This document shows positions 26,154-39,441 of a DNA stretch of 64,000 nucleotides, piece by piece (the stretch's first letter is position 1; the number at the start of each line of letters is the position of its first letter). Source of the DNA: Cranoglanis bouderius. Lineage: Eukaryota > Chordata > Actinopteri > Siluriformes > Cranoglanididae. Under the pieces are notes generated by a model that searched no databases, was not told where the DNA came from, and worked only from the letters and a program-made list of their open reading frames with translations. The DNA is taken from NCBI GenBank assembly GCA_023630585.1, contig CM042535.1, forward strand, positions 37,270,801-37,334,800, written 5' to 3'. Made by a program: the position numbers and the translations under genes.

Positions 26154-27493
26154 GTAAGCAGCACCGTGGGCTTCATCCCAAACCGTATAACGTAGTCGCC
26201 TACTAAATTACTGTGTCAAAAGAGTGCGCCACGCTGTAGAGGAGCACTATGTAGTGTGGGAGTGTGCGGTTTGGTACGCGGCCACATGCAGTGGTCGGTT
26301 GTCATGGAAACCGGGAAAGCCTCTGCCGTGATTGACAAACGCGCTCGGGCTGTTTTAGCGCGCTTGGCTACGGCTCGATCCCAAACCACAAGCTGAACAC
26401 TAACTTGCCGTAGTATTTATTGCCTAAATAGCAGGCTACGCCACTGTGTAGTTTTAGCGTTGATAATTCCTCGACACGTTACGGCGTTTCGATAGCTGCG
26501 TGCTAGGTATCCTGACACTAATTACACCTAGCCTACTATTTAGTGTATCATGCGGTTTGGGACGGAACCCGTCCTGTCAACATTTTTGCCTCTTTAATCC
26601 GCCTTAACCGAAACCCGAGACAACGTTAACATTAAAAGTGTGGATAATTATCATAGCGCGACGATACACAGCCTTGTTTTTAATCCCTGCTATTTAACAC
26701 TCTTTACACTTAGCGAGAGATTTGTTCAGTAACAACAACAAAAAACAAACAAACTGGGAGCTCGTGGTGCGTGCGTGCGTGCGTGCGAGCGAGCGCGTGT
26801 ATGTGTGCGCGCGCGAATTCCGACGTGGATGTCGCGAGCCTAACGTCCAAGTCAATTAGCATATTAGCAACCAACGGGGGGGGGAAATGATCTAACAAGA
26901 AAATAATATGTAAAACTCGTTTAAATTATGTATTTTATTAGAATACTGTGAGAAACACAACATCACTGGATAAGAATGAGGGGTTTAAACGAAGTCGTTT
27001 TAGCGTTTAAGAAAAAGACTGAGGAAAAGTTGCATTCAATCATCGCTGCTAACACAATTAATCAGATACTGTTTAGTATCTGCTAGAAAATGGCAGAGCA
27101 TATTTAGAGAAACACAATATAGGTTACTACATTATGTGAGGGATAAAACGCTTGAACAACACGAAGAAATTTTTTTCCTGGATGTTCCACAACATTAAAT
27201 ATAAAGAATAAAAACGATTAGCGAGTTATACTATAATAAATGAAAATAAAAAAATGGAATCGCTGGCAAATTGCTGTGATATTAGAGAAATAAAACACCT
27301 CAGGATGTGCTGTTTTAGGAAAATGATCAACAATGGGCTGGTTTGATGAAACAGTTTTACTTTTCCTACTCTGAAGTTGATTATTTTCCTATAACAGCAC
27401 ATCCTGAAGTGTTTTATTCCCCTTATATCACAGCGATTTGTCAACATCCACGTAAAAAGTTACTTCCTGTTGTCACTTATGTAATAGCAGCTG

Positions 27494-27948
27494 CACTCTT
27501 AAAAATAAAGGTTCCAGTTAGAACCGAAAAGGGTTTTTCAGCCTGATGCCGTATGAGAACCCTTTAATGTTGCACAAAGAACCTTTTACTCTCGTGTTCT
27601 TTAGAGAATCATCTATTTACTGGTACTTTAAAGAACCCAGAAATAGTTCTTCTCAGCAGTTCCACAAGGAACCACGTTATCATAAGTTCTCTAAACAAAA
27701 ACCCTGCTGATGCCAGGAGAACCTTTTCCAGTCCCACAAAGAACCTTATAGGGTTCACTTTAACCTGTTAATGGATGATACCTTGAAGAACCAACACCTT
27801 GCTCTGAAGAACATATAATGAACAATAAATAACTTCTTTAATCACCAAACGACCATATAACTCAACTCAAGAACCCTATACAATGAAAAATGGTTCTTGA
27901 CAAGAAGAAGGTTCTTGAACCATTAAAGAACCTATATTTTTAAGAGTG
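27494..27948. mobile_element. MITE-like element with AAGAACC-rich body
   Basis: A 455-bp segment with inverted ends cactcttaaaaataaaggtt and aacctatatttttaagagtg. The body is dense in aaagaacc / ggttct words on both strands and so is strongly self-complementary. It is a typical teleost non-autonomous element with no ORF. A related but decayed word composition recurs at 48290-48990. Confidence 0.8.
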
Positions 27949-28098
27949 TAAGCAGTCATTCCCTGATGTGTGTGAGCAGACAACGCGGCTGGAATGGTTT
28001 TAATCTTTATGTAAAGTAGCTGTGTGATCAGGGGGCGGTAATGGGAAGGCTGACCTCCTCTTTCTGGTGCAGAGATAGCACTGAAAGTGAGAGAGCGA

Positions 28099-28135
<37 letters not shown>

Positions 28136-28295
28136 TTCATTTCCTCTTACCTGTGTGTTTGTGTGTGTGTGTGTGTGTGTGCAGACAATAGCCTCTTTCT
28201 GCTAAACTGCAGTGGTCCATGGCCATAGAAACTCACTGTACATCTGTTATCTCTGCGTCATCAGATCAGCATGGCTGTGTTGTGTTGTAAACGTG

Positions 28296-28329
<34 letters not shown>

Positions 28330-28330
28330 G
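28099..28330. repeat. (CA)n and (TG)n tracts
   Basis: CA 28099-28132, TG 28157-28182, TG 28297-28328. Confidence 0.93.
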
Positions 28331-28672
28331 TGTGTCGGCTCACGTAAGGAAATGAGTGAACCCTTGTGGCATCAGCCGTTATCTAAAGGTCGCTATTCAG
28401 CTTTAGTGCATCATAATGGTCCAACCTTAATGTCCAGTGACAGGTTTCTTCAGGTCGTTAAGGGGGGAGCTTATGTTATTTGATTAGCCAATCGCAAACT
28501 AGATTTCAAGATGTCATCCCAATATTATAATTTAACATTAGCTAACTTTCTTGGGGCCCTGGTTACTGTTTTTATTACAGAATAAAATAACTTCCTAAAG
28601 TTTGTTGGTGATATTAAATAGTAATTTCATCCAAATGGCGTGTGTCCAGGAATCTGTGGTGTGCATGTTGCG

Positions 28673-28678
<6 letters not shown>

Positions 28679-28711
<33 letters not shown>

Positions 28712-28877
28712 ACAACTGCTTGCGGGTCTGAAGAGAGTGCATACACACCTCACCATTTGTAAGATGTAAATAAAAAATTTTAAACCACTTTTTTGCAAAC
28801 CCAGTGCCAGCAGTTTATATGTATGTATGTATTTTATTATTTTTTTTTGTAGAAATCTCTCAATTCCTAAAGATAGG

Positions 28878-28938
<61 letters not shown>

Positions 28939-29034
28939 ACAGTTGGCTAATGTCCCAGGTCAGAAAAATCTGGGCTTAGCGGTTATAAATGCGCCAGAAC
29001 AAACTGCAGATTCATTATATGCAATGTGCAGGCC

Positions 29035-29097
<63 letters not shown>

Positions 29098-29103
29098 CAC
29101 ACA
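28679..29103. repeat. (CA)n, (TG)n and (CA)n tracts
   Basis: CA 28679-28708, TG 28880-28936, CA 29033-29103. Confidence 0.95.
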
Positions 29104-29111
29104 GAAATCCA

Positions 29112-30270
29112 GGAAAGAACATTTATTTTACAGTATTTTACAGTGCGGTACAGTAGTTTACAGTATAGTGCAGCACATTACAATACAGTAGTTTACAGTG
29201 TATCACAGTAGTTTACAATGTATTACATATATTACAATACAGTAGTTTACAGTATAGTGCAATATAGCACACTACAGTGTAGTACAGTAGTTTACAGTGT
29301 ACTGCAGTATATTACAATACAGTAGTTTACAGTATAGTGTAATATAGTACACTACAGTGTAGTACAGTAGTTTTCAGTATACTGCAGTATATCGTAATGC
29401 GGTAGTTTACAGTACAGTAGTTTACAGTGTAGTACAGTAGTTTACAATATGCTGCAGTATATTGCAATACAGTAGTTTACAGTATAGCACAGTGGTTTAC
29501 AGTGTAGTACAGAACTTTACAGTACAGTGCAGTAGTTTAAAATATAGTACAGTATAGTACAATACAGCAGTTTACAGTGTAATACAGTAGTATAAAGTGT
29601 AGTGCAGTAGTTTAAAATATAGTGAAGTGTGGTGCACTACAGTAGTTTACAGTATAGTATAGTAGTTTACAGTGTAGTGCAGTAGTTTAAAGTGTGGTGC
29701 GTTGTGGTGCAATGCAGTAGTTTACAGTGTGGTGCAATGGTTTTCAGTGTGGTACAGTAGTTTGTAGTGTTATGCAGTGGTTTGAAATATAGTGCAGTAT
29801 AGTGCAATACAGTAGTTTACAGTGTGGTACAATAGTTTACAGTGTGGTACAGTAGTTTGCAGTGTGGTGTGGCAGTTTAAAATGTAGTGCGGTGTGGTGC
29901 AATACGGTAGTTTACAGTGTAGTATAGTGCAGTGGTTTACAGTATGGTGCAGTATATTGCAATATAGAAGTTTACAGTGTGGTGCAGTAGTTTACAGTGT
30001 GGTGCAGTAGTTTACAGTGTGGTGTAGTAGTTTGGAATATGGCACAGTTTGTGCATTTCGGTAGTTTGCGTTGTGGTATGGTGCAGTGGTTTACAGTGTG
30101 GTGCAGTATATTGCAGTACAGTAGTTTACAGTATAGTGCAATATAGTACAATACAGTAGTTTACAGTGTGGTGCAATGGTTTACAGTGTACTACAGTAGT
30201 TTACAGTTCTACATTGCTACTGGTATAATGTGGTAGTTTACAGTTGTATTTTTTATTATTATTTTTTTTT
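29112..30270. repeat. Degenerate minisatellite around cagtagtttacagtgtggtg
   Basis: About 1.15 kb in which tttacagt recurs every 20-22 bp, alternating with gtagtgcagta / gtggtgcaat variants. It starts right at the end of the (CA)n tract. AT-rich, with no coding capacity. Confidence 0.9.
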
Positions 30271-31064
30271 ACAGTGGAGTGCAGTATAGCACTGTAGTGT
30301 ATAATGCAATAGTTTATGATATAGTAATGTAGATTACAGTAATGTACAGTGTACAGTAATTACACACAAATGTATCATCAGGAAACCAACAGCTGGACTG
30401 AGGAGGTGACGGCAAACTTTCTCAGTTTATTTTCAGTAAATAATGTACTTGGAACATTTCTGTACATTGCCTTTGTATGTTGAGGTAATATAGGAGATTA
30501 GCTCAGACTCAGAGAGTCAAATAAATCAAATAAGAAAAAAAAAACACAAATGTACACAAACTGTGACATAATTCATAATTAAATTGACCATTTAAACTTT
30601 GAGTGTTTATTAGTATGCTTTCTTGTTTGCGTTCTTCCTTTTTTGATTGCTTCCTCTGGCTAATTTCCATCAGTGCATAGTAAGAATGGGAATAAAAAAA
30701 TGTATAAAATGGGTATAAAATTTTTTAAAACGTTATAATTTATTAAGAAAGCGTAATGATGGAGGTCGATGTAATTCCAGTTCCAGTAAGCTCCTGTTGT
30801 GAATTTAGCTAGCTACAATATTATGTACATCTGAGGAAAATGTTGGTATTTCTTAAAGAGTTGTCTCAATTCATATTTTCACTATGTCCTTACATTGTTT
30901 AAATAAAAGACCTAACAGCTATAACAGGCTAGCTAGCTGAAATACTAACCTTATTCATTCATTAGTATAAGGTCTCTGTTGCCTAGCAACAGTTTTCTCA
31001 TGACTTTAACCACTTGTACTGGGTTGTGGAAAGCACTGTTATTATTATTATGTTATTTTTGGGG

Positions 31065-31068
<4 letters not shown>

Positions 31069-31118
<50 letters not shown>

Positions 31119-31284
31119 ATATGTTGACATGCTGCCGATCCTTTTTATAACCTGTCACTTCTAGAGCCAGGAACACTTAGCTCATATTCACCCTCATAAT
31201 GGATTGGGTGTTGAGACGAGCCTGGAGTGACCATGTCGACACGTTCCCTGCATGTGTGTGTGCGTGTGTGTGTGTGTGTGTGTG
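31069..31284. repeat. (TG)n tracts
   Basis: TG 31069-31118 and 31254-31284. Confidence 0.93.
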
Positions 31285-32310
31285 TTGTAAAAAATAACCC
31301 TGAAGTACTTTAATGATGAGATGCCTAGGCTACTGTTACGCCTTATTTGGTTAATTGTTATTCCCTTTTGAGCCCACACAGACAGCTATTATGGATGTTA
31401 GGTACACTGTACACTTTCATAACAAATCTGATTGGACTAGTTACACTATTAATGGTGTTTTACACTGGTGTGGACGGTGACATCACAAAGTTCTCTAGTT
31501 GCATTAATAGCCTGCTTTTTTTAAATAAACCCTGGCACTGCTGCTAAAGATTCATAAAACTGGTAATTGGTTTTTAGTAATGCAAAAATATAGCATGAAG
31601 TTGACATAGCAGACATACAAGCACAGACCTTTTTCTGTAGCCACTGGGTGAACTTGGGAGAATTGAATGTTTACTCACCATTGTTTCAAACAAAACTGTC
31701 TTCTTATTTCATTTTTCCCCCCCAAACTAGTGACAATATCATTCATTCATTCATCTTCAGTAATTTAACAATAACATTATCATTGCTCCAGGTTGCAGTA
31801 GTGACTGTGTCTTGCTTTGAAACACTTGTTTTCTGTGTCACAGTGTTAAAAGTTGGTTTTCCTGTTGAAAACTGGTAGATAGCCAGAGAAAATCAGATGG
31901 CAACCTTCAAGATTCTGAAGCTTGTGGCCAGAAAAGTGTTCGCAGCTAAATGCAGCTCAAAAACTGTTTTACTCGCTATATCATGGAAGAAAAATGCCTC
32001 GCTGGGAAAAGTAATGCTAAATATTAGGATTGAGAAGTGTCAGCTTGAGTTAATTAATAAAACTAGCTAGTGATAGCTAGCTGAGAAATAAAACCTAATA
32101 GCTAGCAAAATAGGCTAGTTTGGAATGTATGGGAATTGAGATTATGAATGAATGCTAAACATGAAGTTTAGTCTTTGCAGAATTTGTAGAATAAAACTGA
32201 AAATAAATTATTTTCATGATTTTTTTTTTCTGTTCCACAGAAAGTCTTAGCTACTTTTTGTTTATGTTATTATCAGATACTAACATTTACAACTAGCAAA
32301 GACAAAAAAA

Positions 32311-33112
32311 AGCTGCAAGCAGCATTTTCGATGGCCAAGCACCAGACTCGGTGAGATTTGTAATTTCATGTGTTTGCCAGTCCGTTATGGGAGAACTATT
32401 TTGAATATCGGAGTTCCTTTGAGGACTTTTGTTTACACAGGTCACAAGATGATGTGAGCCAAATTTGGTGAAGATTGGACAAAATTTGGAGGAGGAGTAG
32501 CAAAAATGGTACTTAGATGTAAGCATTTTAGGCATGTTATTGTAACTTTTGACCAGTAAGTGGTGCTGTAACGAAATGTGTTGCATAACCTCAGAGCATG
32601 GTCCTGAAGATGCCTACCGAGATTTGTGTCAGTGCGCAAAGTCGTTGCTGAGAAACAGGCTCACATCCTGTTTGGCGGCATCACTCTCAGATTCGTTGAC
32701 CCATTATGGGCAAACCATTTGGAGTATTCAAAATTCTTTTGCTAACTTTTGTGATGATGACATCTGCCAAATTTGTTTATAATTGTACAAAATTTGTAGG
32801 AGGAGTAGCGAAAAAACAGTTTTTGACAAAGTCCAAGATGGCGAAAAACAATGACAAAAGTTATGATAATAAACATACTCCCAAATTAGGCCCAAATTTC
32901 AGCCGATGGTGGCGCTAGAGCGTTGGCAGCACTTGGCCCAAATTTGGGCTGAATGTTCTTTAGACCCTTCCCAATCAGTGTGCCAAATTTCACAACTTTT
33001 TACCAGACGGTTCTATGGGCTGCCATAGACAACCTAGCCAGCAGAAGAAGAAGAAGCAGAATAATAATAATAAGAAAATGTAGAATAACAATAGGGGGCC
33101 AAGCACCGAAGT
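32311..33112. repeat. Unclassified interspersed repeat, probably a non-autonomous DNA element
   Basis: It begins gctgcaagcagcattttcga with ggccaagcaccaga, and ends at ggggccaagcaccgaagtgc after an (ATA)n-like stretch. Internal words such as ccaaatttggtgaagattgg, cgatggtggcgctagagcg and gggctgccatagacaacc are those of a repeat family common in teleosts. It has no intact ORF. Confidence 0.55.
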
Positions 33113-34386
33113 GCGTAAATAAATATATGTAGAAAGAGTTTTTTGGATATTTTGCTAACATTATCCAGAAAACTACTGTCCTCAAACTCCTGTCATGACC
33201 GCATGAAACTCGATGCTAATCCTGAAACACTTTACACTCTTTCACAGGGCCCCGACCCCATTACACAGACGGAACATATTCCCATCATTGCATCATTGCG
33301 GCGCGGCCTGTGTCAGCTCAGCCAGCTTGTAGCGATAGCCCAGTCATGCGTGGCTCGTGAAGGACCTTGACCTTTTTAATCAGGCACTTCAAAAGGCGGC
33401 CACGGCTTCATAATGTATGGGACACTCAACACCAGTCTGAAAGCTTTTCCTGGTAGAACATCAAATCGAAATGCGCTAACAACGGTCCAGTGTAGTGTGA
33501 TGCTAAATGAAGTAGCCTGGGATTTATGAGTGAAAGTAATGCATATAAGATGTAATGTAAAACTTTATTTAGTATTTATATGCACTATTATTGATTCCAT
33601 CATGACTTTTAATGAGAATCTGAGATTAGTTGGGTTGTCTTGCCTGTTCGTGTTTGTGTGTGTGTCATATTTACAGTAGTCGCTGATGATTTATAAGGAC
33701 AGCTGATAGCTCTCGCTGAATTTAGCCCGTTACGTCAGTGAGAATGACGAGTCTCAAATGCAAAAACAGACATCAGGGCCAATATTTTTGACATTAGAGA
33801 TGCCCTGAGTGGAAATAAGTGTCCCCTGTACACTTGCACTGATTTTTGTTTACGATTAAATGAGAGAATTAAAGGTATATAAATAAAAGCAATGACTTTG
33901 TTGTTCGTGTTTGTTTGTGAGCTCTCGAGGGTTAATGATGCCATTTTAAAGTACACTTCCTTCACTATTTCACTGTTATTGTCTCCGATCTCCTCACAGT
34001 ATTGTAATTTAAAATTAAATGTTTACTTGTTGATGTTCAAACTTGGAAGCAGTTCTGCTATCTGCAAGGTCAGTCAGAAATAGCAGTGGCTCTATTCTGC
34101 CTTTTAAAGAATCAAGACAACACAATCAAGTCGACAGTCAAGCATTAATTGAAGACACTATCAAGATTTATTGTATGGAAATACAATATAATACGGTCGC
34201 ATATAAAATATAGAATTATCGCAGGTTTAGAAATACTTTTAAAAATACAAATGGCACCTTTAATGCTTTTAACGCTTACTTTATCGATGAATGCTGAATT
34301 TGTGGACCAGAAGCTCGGACTTGAATTCTGCCGCTTCACCGAGTCTGATATAATCTTGTGTCTTATACAATTATACTGCTAAAGTT

Positions 34387-34388
<2 letters not shown>
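33113..34388. other. Intronic, nothing recognised
   Basis: Unique-looking AT-rich sequence; short ORFs here have no family features. Confidence 0.5.

Positions 34389-34465
<77 letters not shown>
34389..34465. repeat. (TA)n microsatellite beside the sorbs2 34.5-kb exon
   Basis: About 38 TA units ending 54 bp before the acceptor at 34518. Confidence 0.97.
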
Positions 34466-34468
<3 letters not shown>

Positions 34469-34518
34469 CTGAAATCACACACAGATGACGCTTTGTCCCT
34501 TTCTTCTCTGTTTTGTAG

Positions 34519-34643
34519 GTGAAGTTGTGATCTAGATATAAATTCAAGACGGGAAAGAGGAAAAGCGAAAGTCCATGTTGACGGGTTCAGCGGACGTTTA
34601 CCTCACCTGAACGAGAGATTTTTCCCAAGGAAGTTTTATGAAG
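34519..34643 (+). other. sorbs2: sorbs2 non-coding (5' UTR) exon
   Basis: 125 bp with a clear acceptor (ctctgttttgtag) and a strong donor (AAG|gtaaga). It holds a short upstream ORF (ATG 34575 to TGA 34610, 12 codons with stop) and a second ATG at the 3' edge (34638). If joined to 45560 that second frame runs past the main ATG. The exon call rests on splice signals and position only. Confidence 0.6.
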
Positions 34644-35134
34644 GTAAGAATATGCAATATTGGATCATTTTCCTCAATAAATAAATGACCAAGTATAATA
34701 TTTTCGTCTCGTTTGTTTAACGGTTTTCTCTTTGTCTACTTTTAGGACTTTAGAAAAAATTGAGGATGTTTTAGGTCATACTTATGCAGATATAGAAAGT
34801 ATAGAAAGTATAGAGAGTATAGAAAATCCTAAAGGGTTCACAAACTTTCAAGCACCACTGTATTTTACATAGCGTTATTTTCTCGTATGGTAGTCTTACA
34901 ATAAATGTTCTAGTAAAGATCTCTATATCCTAAGCTAGCAATGTTAATTAATATATAGTGCTTTTGGATTTTATAGCTAAGTTATAAGTTTTATAGTTCG
35001 TAGATATTTTACGTCGGTTGTCGCAAAATGAAAAAGTGAAAGGGCCAGAAACGATTTCACTGCCATTAAAATAAAATTTGGCTCTAGTACTCACTGATTA
35101 CACCATAGACACAAAAGAAACGTTAGGGAAATAT

Positions 35135-35460
35135 AACCCTGCTGAAAAAAAAACCCAATAGAAACCATCACAGAAATTCTAATGGTTTCCACTACAAATA
35201 CCACTACAAACCATCAGCTGTTAACCAGTAAAACCATTACCGAATGGTTTCCATTGCGTAGTAGGACGTATTAAGGATGTAGGTCCTTAATGGTATCCAC
35301 TAGACATAACATGCCACCAATAGAAAGCAACAAGTTACCAGTAGAGACCCACAGAGACCGTTACAGTTTCTGTTAAAACCAATACAATTCCCATTATAAC
35401 CATCGAAACCATTACAAATTCTATGTGGGTTTCTATTGTTTTTTCTATTGTTTTGAGGAG
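35135..35460. repeat. AACCAT/ATGGTT-rich element, MITE-like
   Basis: A segment starting accctgctgaaaaaa then cccaatagaaaccatc and ending gtgggtttctattg, i.e. loosely inverted ends, with repeated aaaccatta / aatggtttcc words inside. Probably a decayed foldback element. Confidence 0.45.
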
Positions 35461-35725
35461 AATTCCAAAATAGCTCATGGTAGCTTAGTAGCTGATGTTA
35501 TCGGTACACATAAATGTAAACAATTAGCATTTTTTGACATTTCAACTGGACAAAAATGACTGTGTAAGTGGCACGTGAAGCAGCATGTGATACTCTTTCT
35601 GGGTTTAGTGCACAAACAGGCCCAACTGAACTGCGACCTCCGCCAAAACACAGGAATGAAAAGTCATCACATGGGCTGGTGGGTTGCTGAAACCAAAATC
35701 TGCACTATAAAATCCCTTTCAGGGT

Positions 35726-35845
35726 TTCAGTTCAACTCAGTTCAGTTTGATTTGATTCGATTCAATACGATTTAAAGCACTTCAATTTGATTTGATTCGG
35801 TTCAATTTGATTCAGTTCAATTTGATTCGGTTCGATTCGATTTAA
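35726..35845. repeat. Degenerate ttcaatttgattcggttc repeat
   Basis: About 120 bp of ttgattcg / ttcagttc words in tandem. Confidence 0.7.
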
Positions 35846-35913
35846 TTATGGTTTTCAGACTTTTATTCAATCTCTCTTTGATTCAGCCTCCTGGTCCCAC
35901 CCCACAATTTCTC

Positions 35914-35914
<1 letters not shown>

Positions 35915-35952
<38 letters not shown>

Positions 35953-36051
35953 ACTGTCTTTCGTTTCTTCCTCATTCCTGCGTGTTTGTGTCCAGTTTTA
36001 TTCAGGGTCGGCACAAAGGCCTCGAAAAGGGAACACTGGTGCACGCACACA

Positions 36052-36089
<38 letters not shown>

Positions 36090-36119
36090 GAGTTTCAATG
36101 GCTGAAGGAATGCGAAACT

Positions 36120-36188
<69 letters not shown>

Positions 36189-36241
36189 TAATATGGTTCT
36201 CACATTTGTAAACACGCAACCTGCAATCCACAGAGACCAGT

Positions 36242-36281
<40 letters not shown>
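35915..36281. repeat. (TG)n/(CA)n cluster
   Basis: TG 35915-35951, CA 36042-36082, CA 36123-36187, CA 36243-36281. The Cys/Val and His/Thr ORFs on both strands are artefacts. Confidence 0.95.
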
Positions 36282-36283
<2 letters not shown>

Positions 36284-36657
36284 CTGACACGCTGCAGTGG
36301 CTGAGCTACATTACTGGAAGATTTAGCGCACACCACACTCAGGAGGCGCTCTTTCACCGTTCAACTGTTTTCAGCTCACTGTGAGCTTCACCTTTTATGG
36401 AGTTTTGTGGGCGTGGACAAATGTGAACCAGCAATCAGTGCTGGGTTATGTACAGCAGATCGGCATTTATCAACCTACGCACATGAGCACGAAGGAAATC
36501 AGAATAAAATTAGGTAAATTTAGTTTGGGTTTGGCCACGAGAACATTGACACACGACTTTACTAAAAGACTGATGAACAATAAACGAGGATGAGGATTAT
36601 GTTTTGAATGATGACTGTAAATGAGGGCTTATTGTGTTCTTTGAGAATGGACCTTGA

Positions 36658-36659
<2 letters not shown>

Positions 36660-36707
<48 letters not shown>

Positions 36708-36797
36708 TAATGCCCTCTGTTCACGTGTCTTTGCTGTATGTAATGAATCAAGCAAAGCGGAATAATTACTCCCAATCAGCACAGAGCACTAATGAAT

Positions 36798-36848
<51 letters not shown>

Positions 36849-36850
36849 TG
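36660..36850. repeat. (TG)n tracts
   Basis: TG 36660-36703 and 36800-36850. Confidence 0.95.
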
Positions 36851-38258
36851 ATAGAGAGAGGCCTGTACTGGATGTGTGTTTGTCACGTGTATGTCAGTTC
36901 TTTAACAACAGTAGCTTACATAACACTGCATGCCATTCTCTCTCTCTTTCTCTGCATCCGTCCATTTTATTACTTTTCCCTCAAAATCTTTTATTCATTG
37001 TTAACGGGCCAGACTGGTTAACACAGTGTCTGATTAAAAGATTTTTCCTGAGGGTAGGAACTCAGTTTGTGATGTCACAAAACTAGATACAAAATGGCTA
37101 CCAATTACATCCAATATGCAAATTAGAGTAGAACAACATGGTGGCTGGAAACTTTTAGCTGTACTTACAAATAACCAGAACCAATCAACGTGTCTCAAAT
37201 TCAAATGACAAAAGTACAAATGCTTTGCTGTTGTTTTTGTTGAACCACCTTTTGCTTTAATCACAGCCTTTAGTCTGTTGGGATGTGTCTCTACTAACTT
37301 TGCACATCTAGACTATGCGTTATTTCGACATTTCCCTCAGGAATGTCGGTAGATTATTAAGAAAACCCGTTGCTAATTTTCTGCCGTATGGACAGAAGTC
37401 GACATGGTGTGAAATCAGATTTATCCGAACATGTGAAGTTTGTTCAAGCCTGGTAAACATGAAGCATCTTTGTGTTTTGTTTTTCTATTCTTCTGTAACA
37501 GAGGAGTATTTACTCATGGAAGAATGTTTCCAATCCATGTTTGTTCTGTTCTCTAAATCTAAGCACATCTCGCTCGCGGTTATCCGTTAAACCATAAATC
37601 CAGCCATAATCCTGATTTCATCTTTCATTAAGGAGCTTTGCTCAGCTTGATTGCTGCACATTACACCTCTTTACTTCCTCTTGCTGTGTTCGCTTGATCT
37701 GAACAGCAGCGTTTTCGGCTTGCAGTTTTTACCAGAATTTCTGTGGTCAGCTTCGGAAAACCGGAAAATGTTGCCAGCACCTTTGGGTCACCTCAAACTC
37801 GCGCTATTCCACACGCAGCGGTGTCTCAGTGATTCCGAGATGCGCAGCCAGGGCGAGCGGCCCGCAAATATGCAGCTTTGAAAATACCCTGGCACCATTT
37901 CAGTGTCCGCTTTTACAGGAGGAACCGCTTTCTGCCTTCTTTGGAGGGTAGATGCTGAGGATTGCTTTGGTATGTCTGGATCTGGATTTGTTTTGGAGCA
38001 TTTATAAAAACCTTTCCAAATTTCTGAGCTGCTTTTACATTCGAGTTGTTTTTAGAGTCTGCTAGCAGTAGTAGAAGCAATTCCACAGCAAAAAGTTGAA
38101 AAAATAGCTAATTATTATTTTTTTTAAAAAGATCTGGCGATCTAATGATCTTCGGATGAAGATAAGATGGGGTAAAGGGGCGATGGCAGATTATGGGTGT
38201 ATGTGCAATGTGATGAAAATCAGTTTTGAGCGAAAAGAAAAAGGTTAGTTTTGAGAAG
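36851..38258. other. Intronic, nothing recognised
   Basis: Unique-looking sequence with no convincing coding or repeat structure. Confidence 0.45.
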
Positions 38259-39095
38259 TAGACAGACAGAGGCCACACCTCCTTCACTGGGACTGATAGA
38301 CAGAGGCCACACCTCCTTCACTGGGACTGACAGACAGAGGCCACACCTCCTTCACTGGGACTGATAGACAGAGGCCATACCTCCTTCACTGGGACTGATA
38401 GACAGAGGCCACACCTCCTTCACTGGGACTGATACTCAGATGCCACACCTCCTTCACTGGGACTGATAGACAGAGGCCACACCTCCTTCACTGGGACTGA
38501 TAGACAGAGGCCACACCTCCTTCACTGGGACTGATAGACAGAGGCCACACCTCCTTCACTGGGACTGATAGACAGAGGCCACACCTCCTTCACTGGGACT
38601 GATAGACAGAGGCCACACCTCCTTCACTGGGACTGATAGACAGAGGCCACACCTCCTTCGCTGGGACTGATAGACAGACGCTACACCTCCTTCGCTGGGA
38701 CTGATAGACAGAGGCCACACCTCCTTCACTGGGACTGATAGACAGACGCCACACCTCCTTCACTGGGACTGATAGACAGAGGCCACACCTCCTTCACTGG
38801 GACTGATAGACAGAGGCCACACCTCCTTCACTGGGACTGATAGACAGAGGCCACGCCTACTTCACTGGGACTGATAGACAGAGGCCACACCTCCTTCACT
38901 GGGACTGATAGACAGAGGCCAGACCTCCTTCACTGGGACTGATAGACAGAGGCCACACCTCCTTCACTGGGACTGATAGACAGAGGCCAGACCTCCTTCA
39001 CTGGGACTGATAGACAGGCCTTCTTCCACTAGGACAGTCAGAGGCCACACCTCCATCACTGGGAATGACAGACAGAGGCCAAGCCTCCATCATTG
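38259..39095. repeat. 34-bp minisatellite in sorbs2 intron, about 24 copies
   Basis: The unit is gaggccacacctccttcact plus gggactgatagaca. It is very homogeneous (most units differ by 0-2 bases). It shares the ggccacacctccttcact core with the 32-bp array in tlr3 intron 1. Confidence 0.97.
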
Positions 39096-39105
39096 GCCAC
39101 ACCCT

Positions 39106-39266
39106 TGTGTGTTTGTGTGTTTGTGTGTGTTTGTTTGTGTTTTTGTGTTTATCTCATGACACCATCTTGAGTCCTGACAGAGGCCTAAGAATAGATGAGT
39201 ATCTGGTAGTTCTGTCCTGGTGAGGCTTTTAATACACACACATACACACACACACACACACGCACA

Positions 39267-39300
<34 letters not shown>

Positions 39301-39391
39301 GTGAGTCACACAGCTGTTGACAGTGTAAGAACGACTCTCTCACAGTGGCCCTGGCAGGCCGTGACCTTTGAATCCCTTACACAACACTGTC

Positions 39392-39441
<50 letters not shown>
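39106..39441. repeat. (TG)n and (CA)n cluster
   Basis: Imperfect TG/TTTG 39103-39150, CA 39235-39300, TG 39394-39440. Confidence 0.93.

Larger units (their letters stand above)
26154..34518 (+). other. sorbs2 5' intron A (non-coding)
   Basis: 8.4 kb. It holds a MITE (27494-27948), many TG/CA tracts, a degenerate array (29112-30270), an interspersed repeat (32311-33112) and a (TA)n run (34389-34465). No coding exon was recognised. Confidence 0.6.

Noticed and set aside
32293..32782. ORFs in the 32.3-33.1 kb repeat
   Set aside because: Short, no recognised domain, and inside an interspersed repeat.
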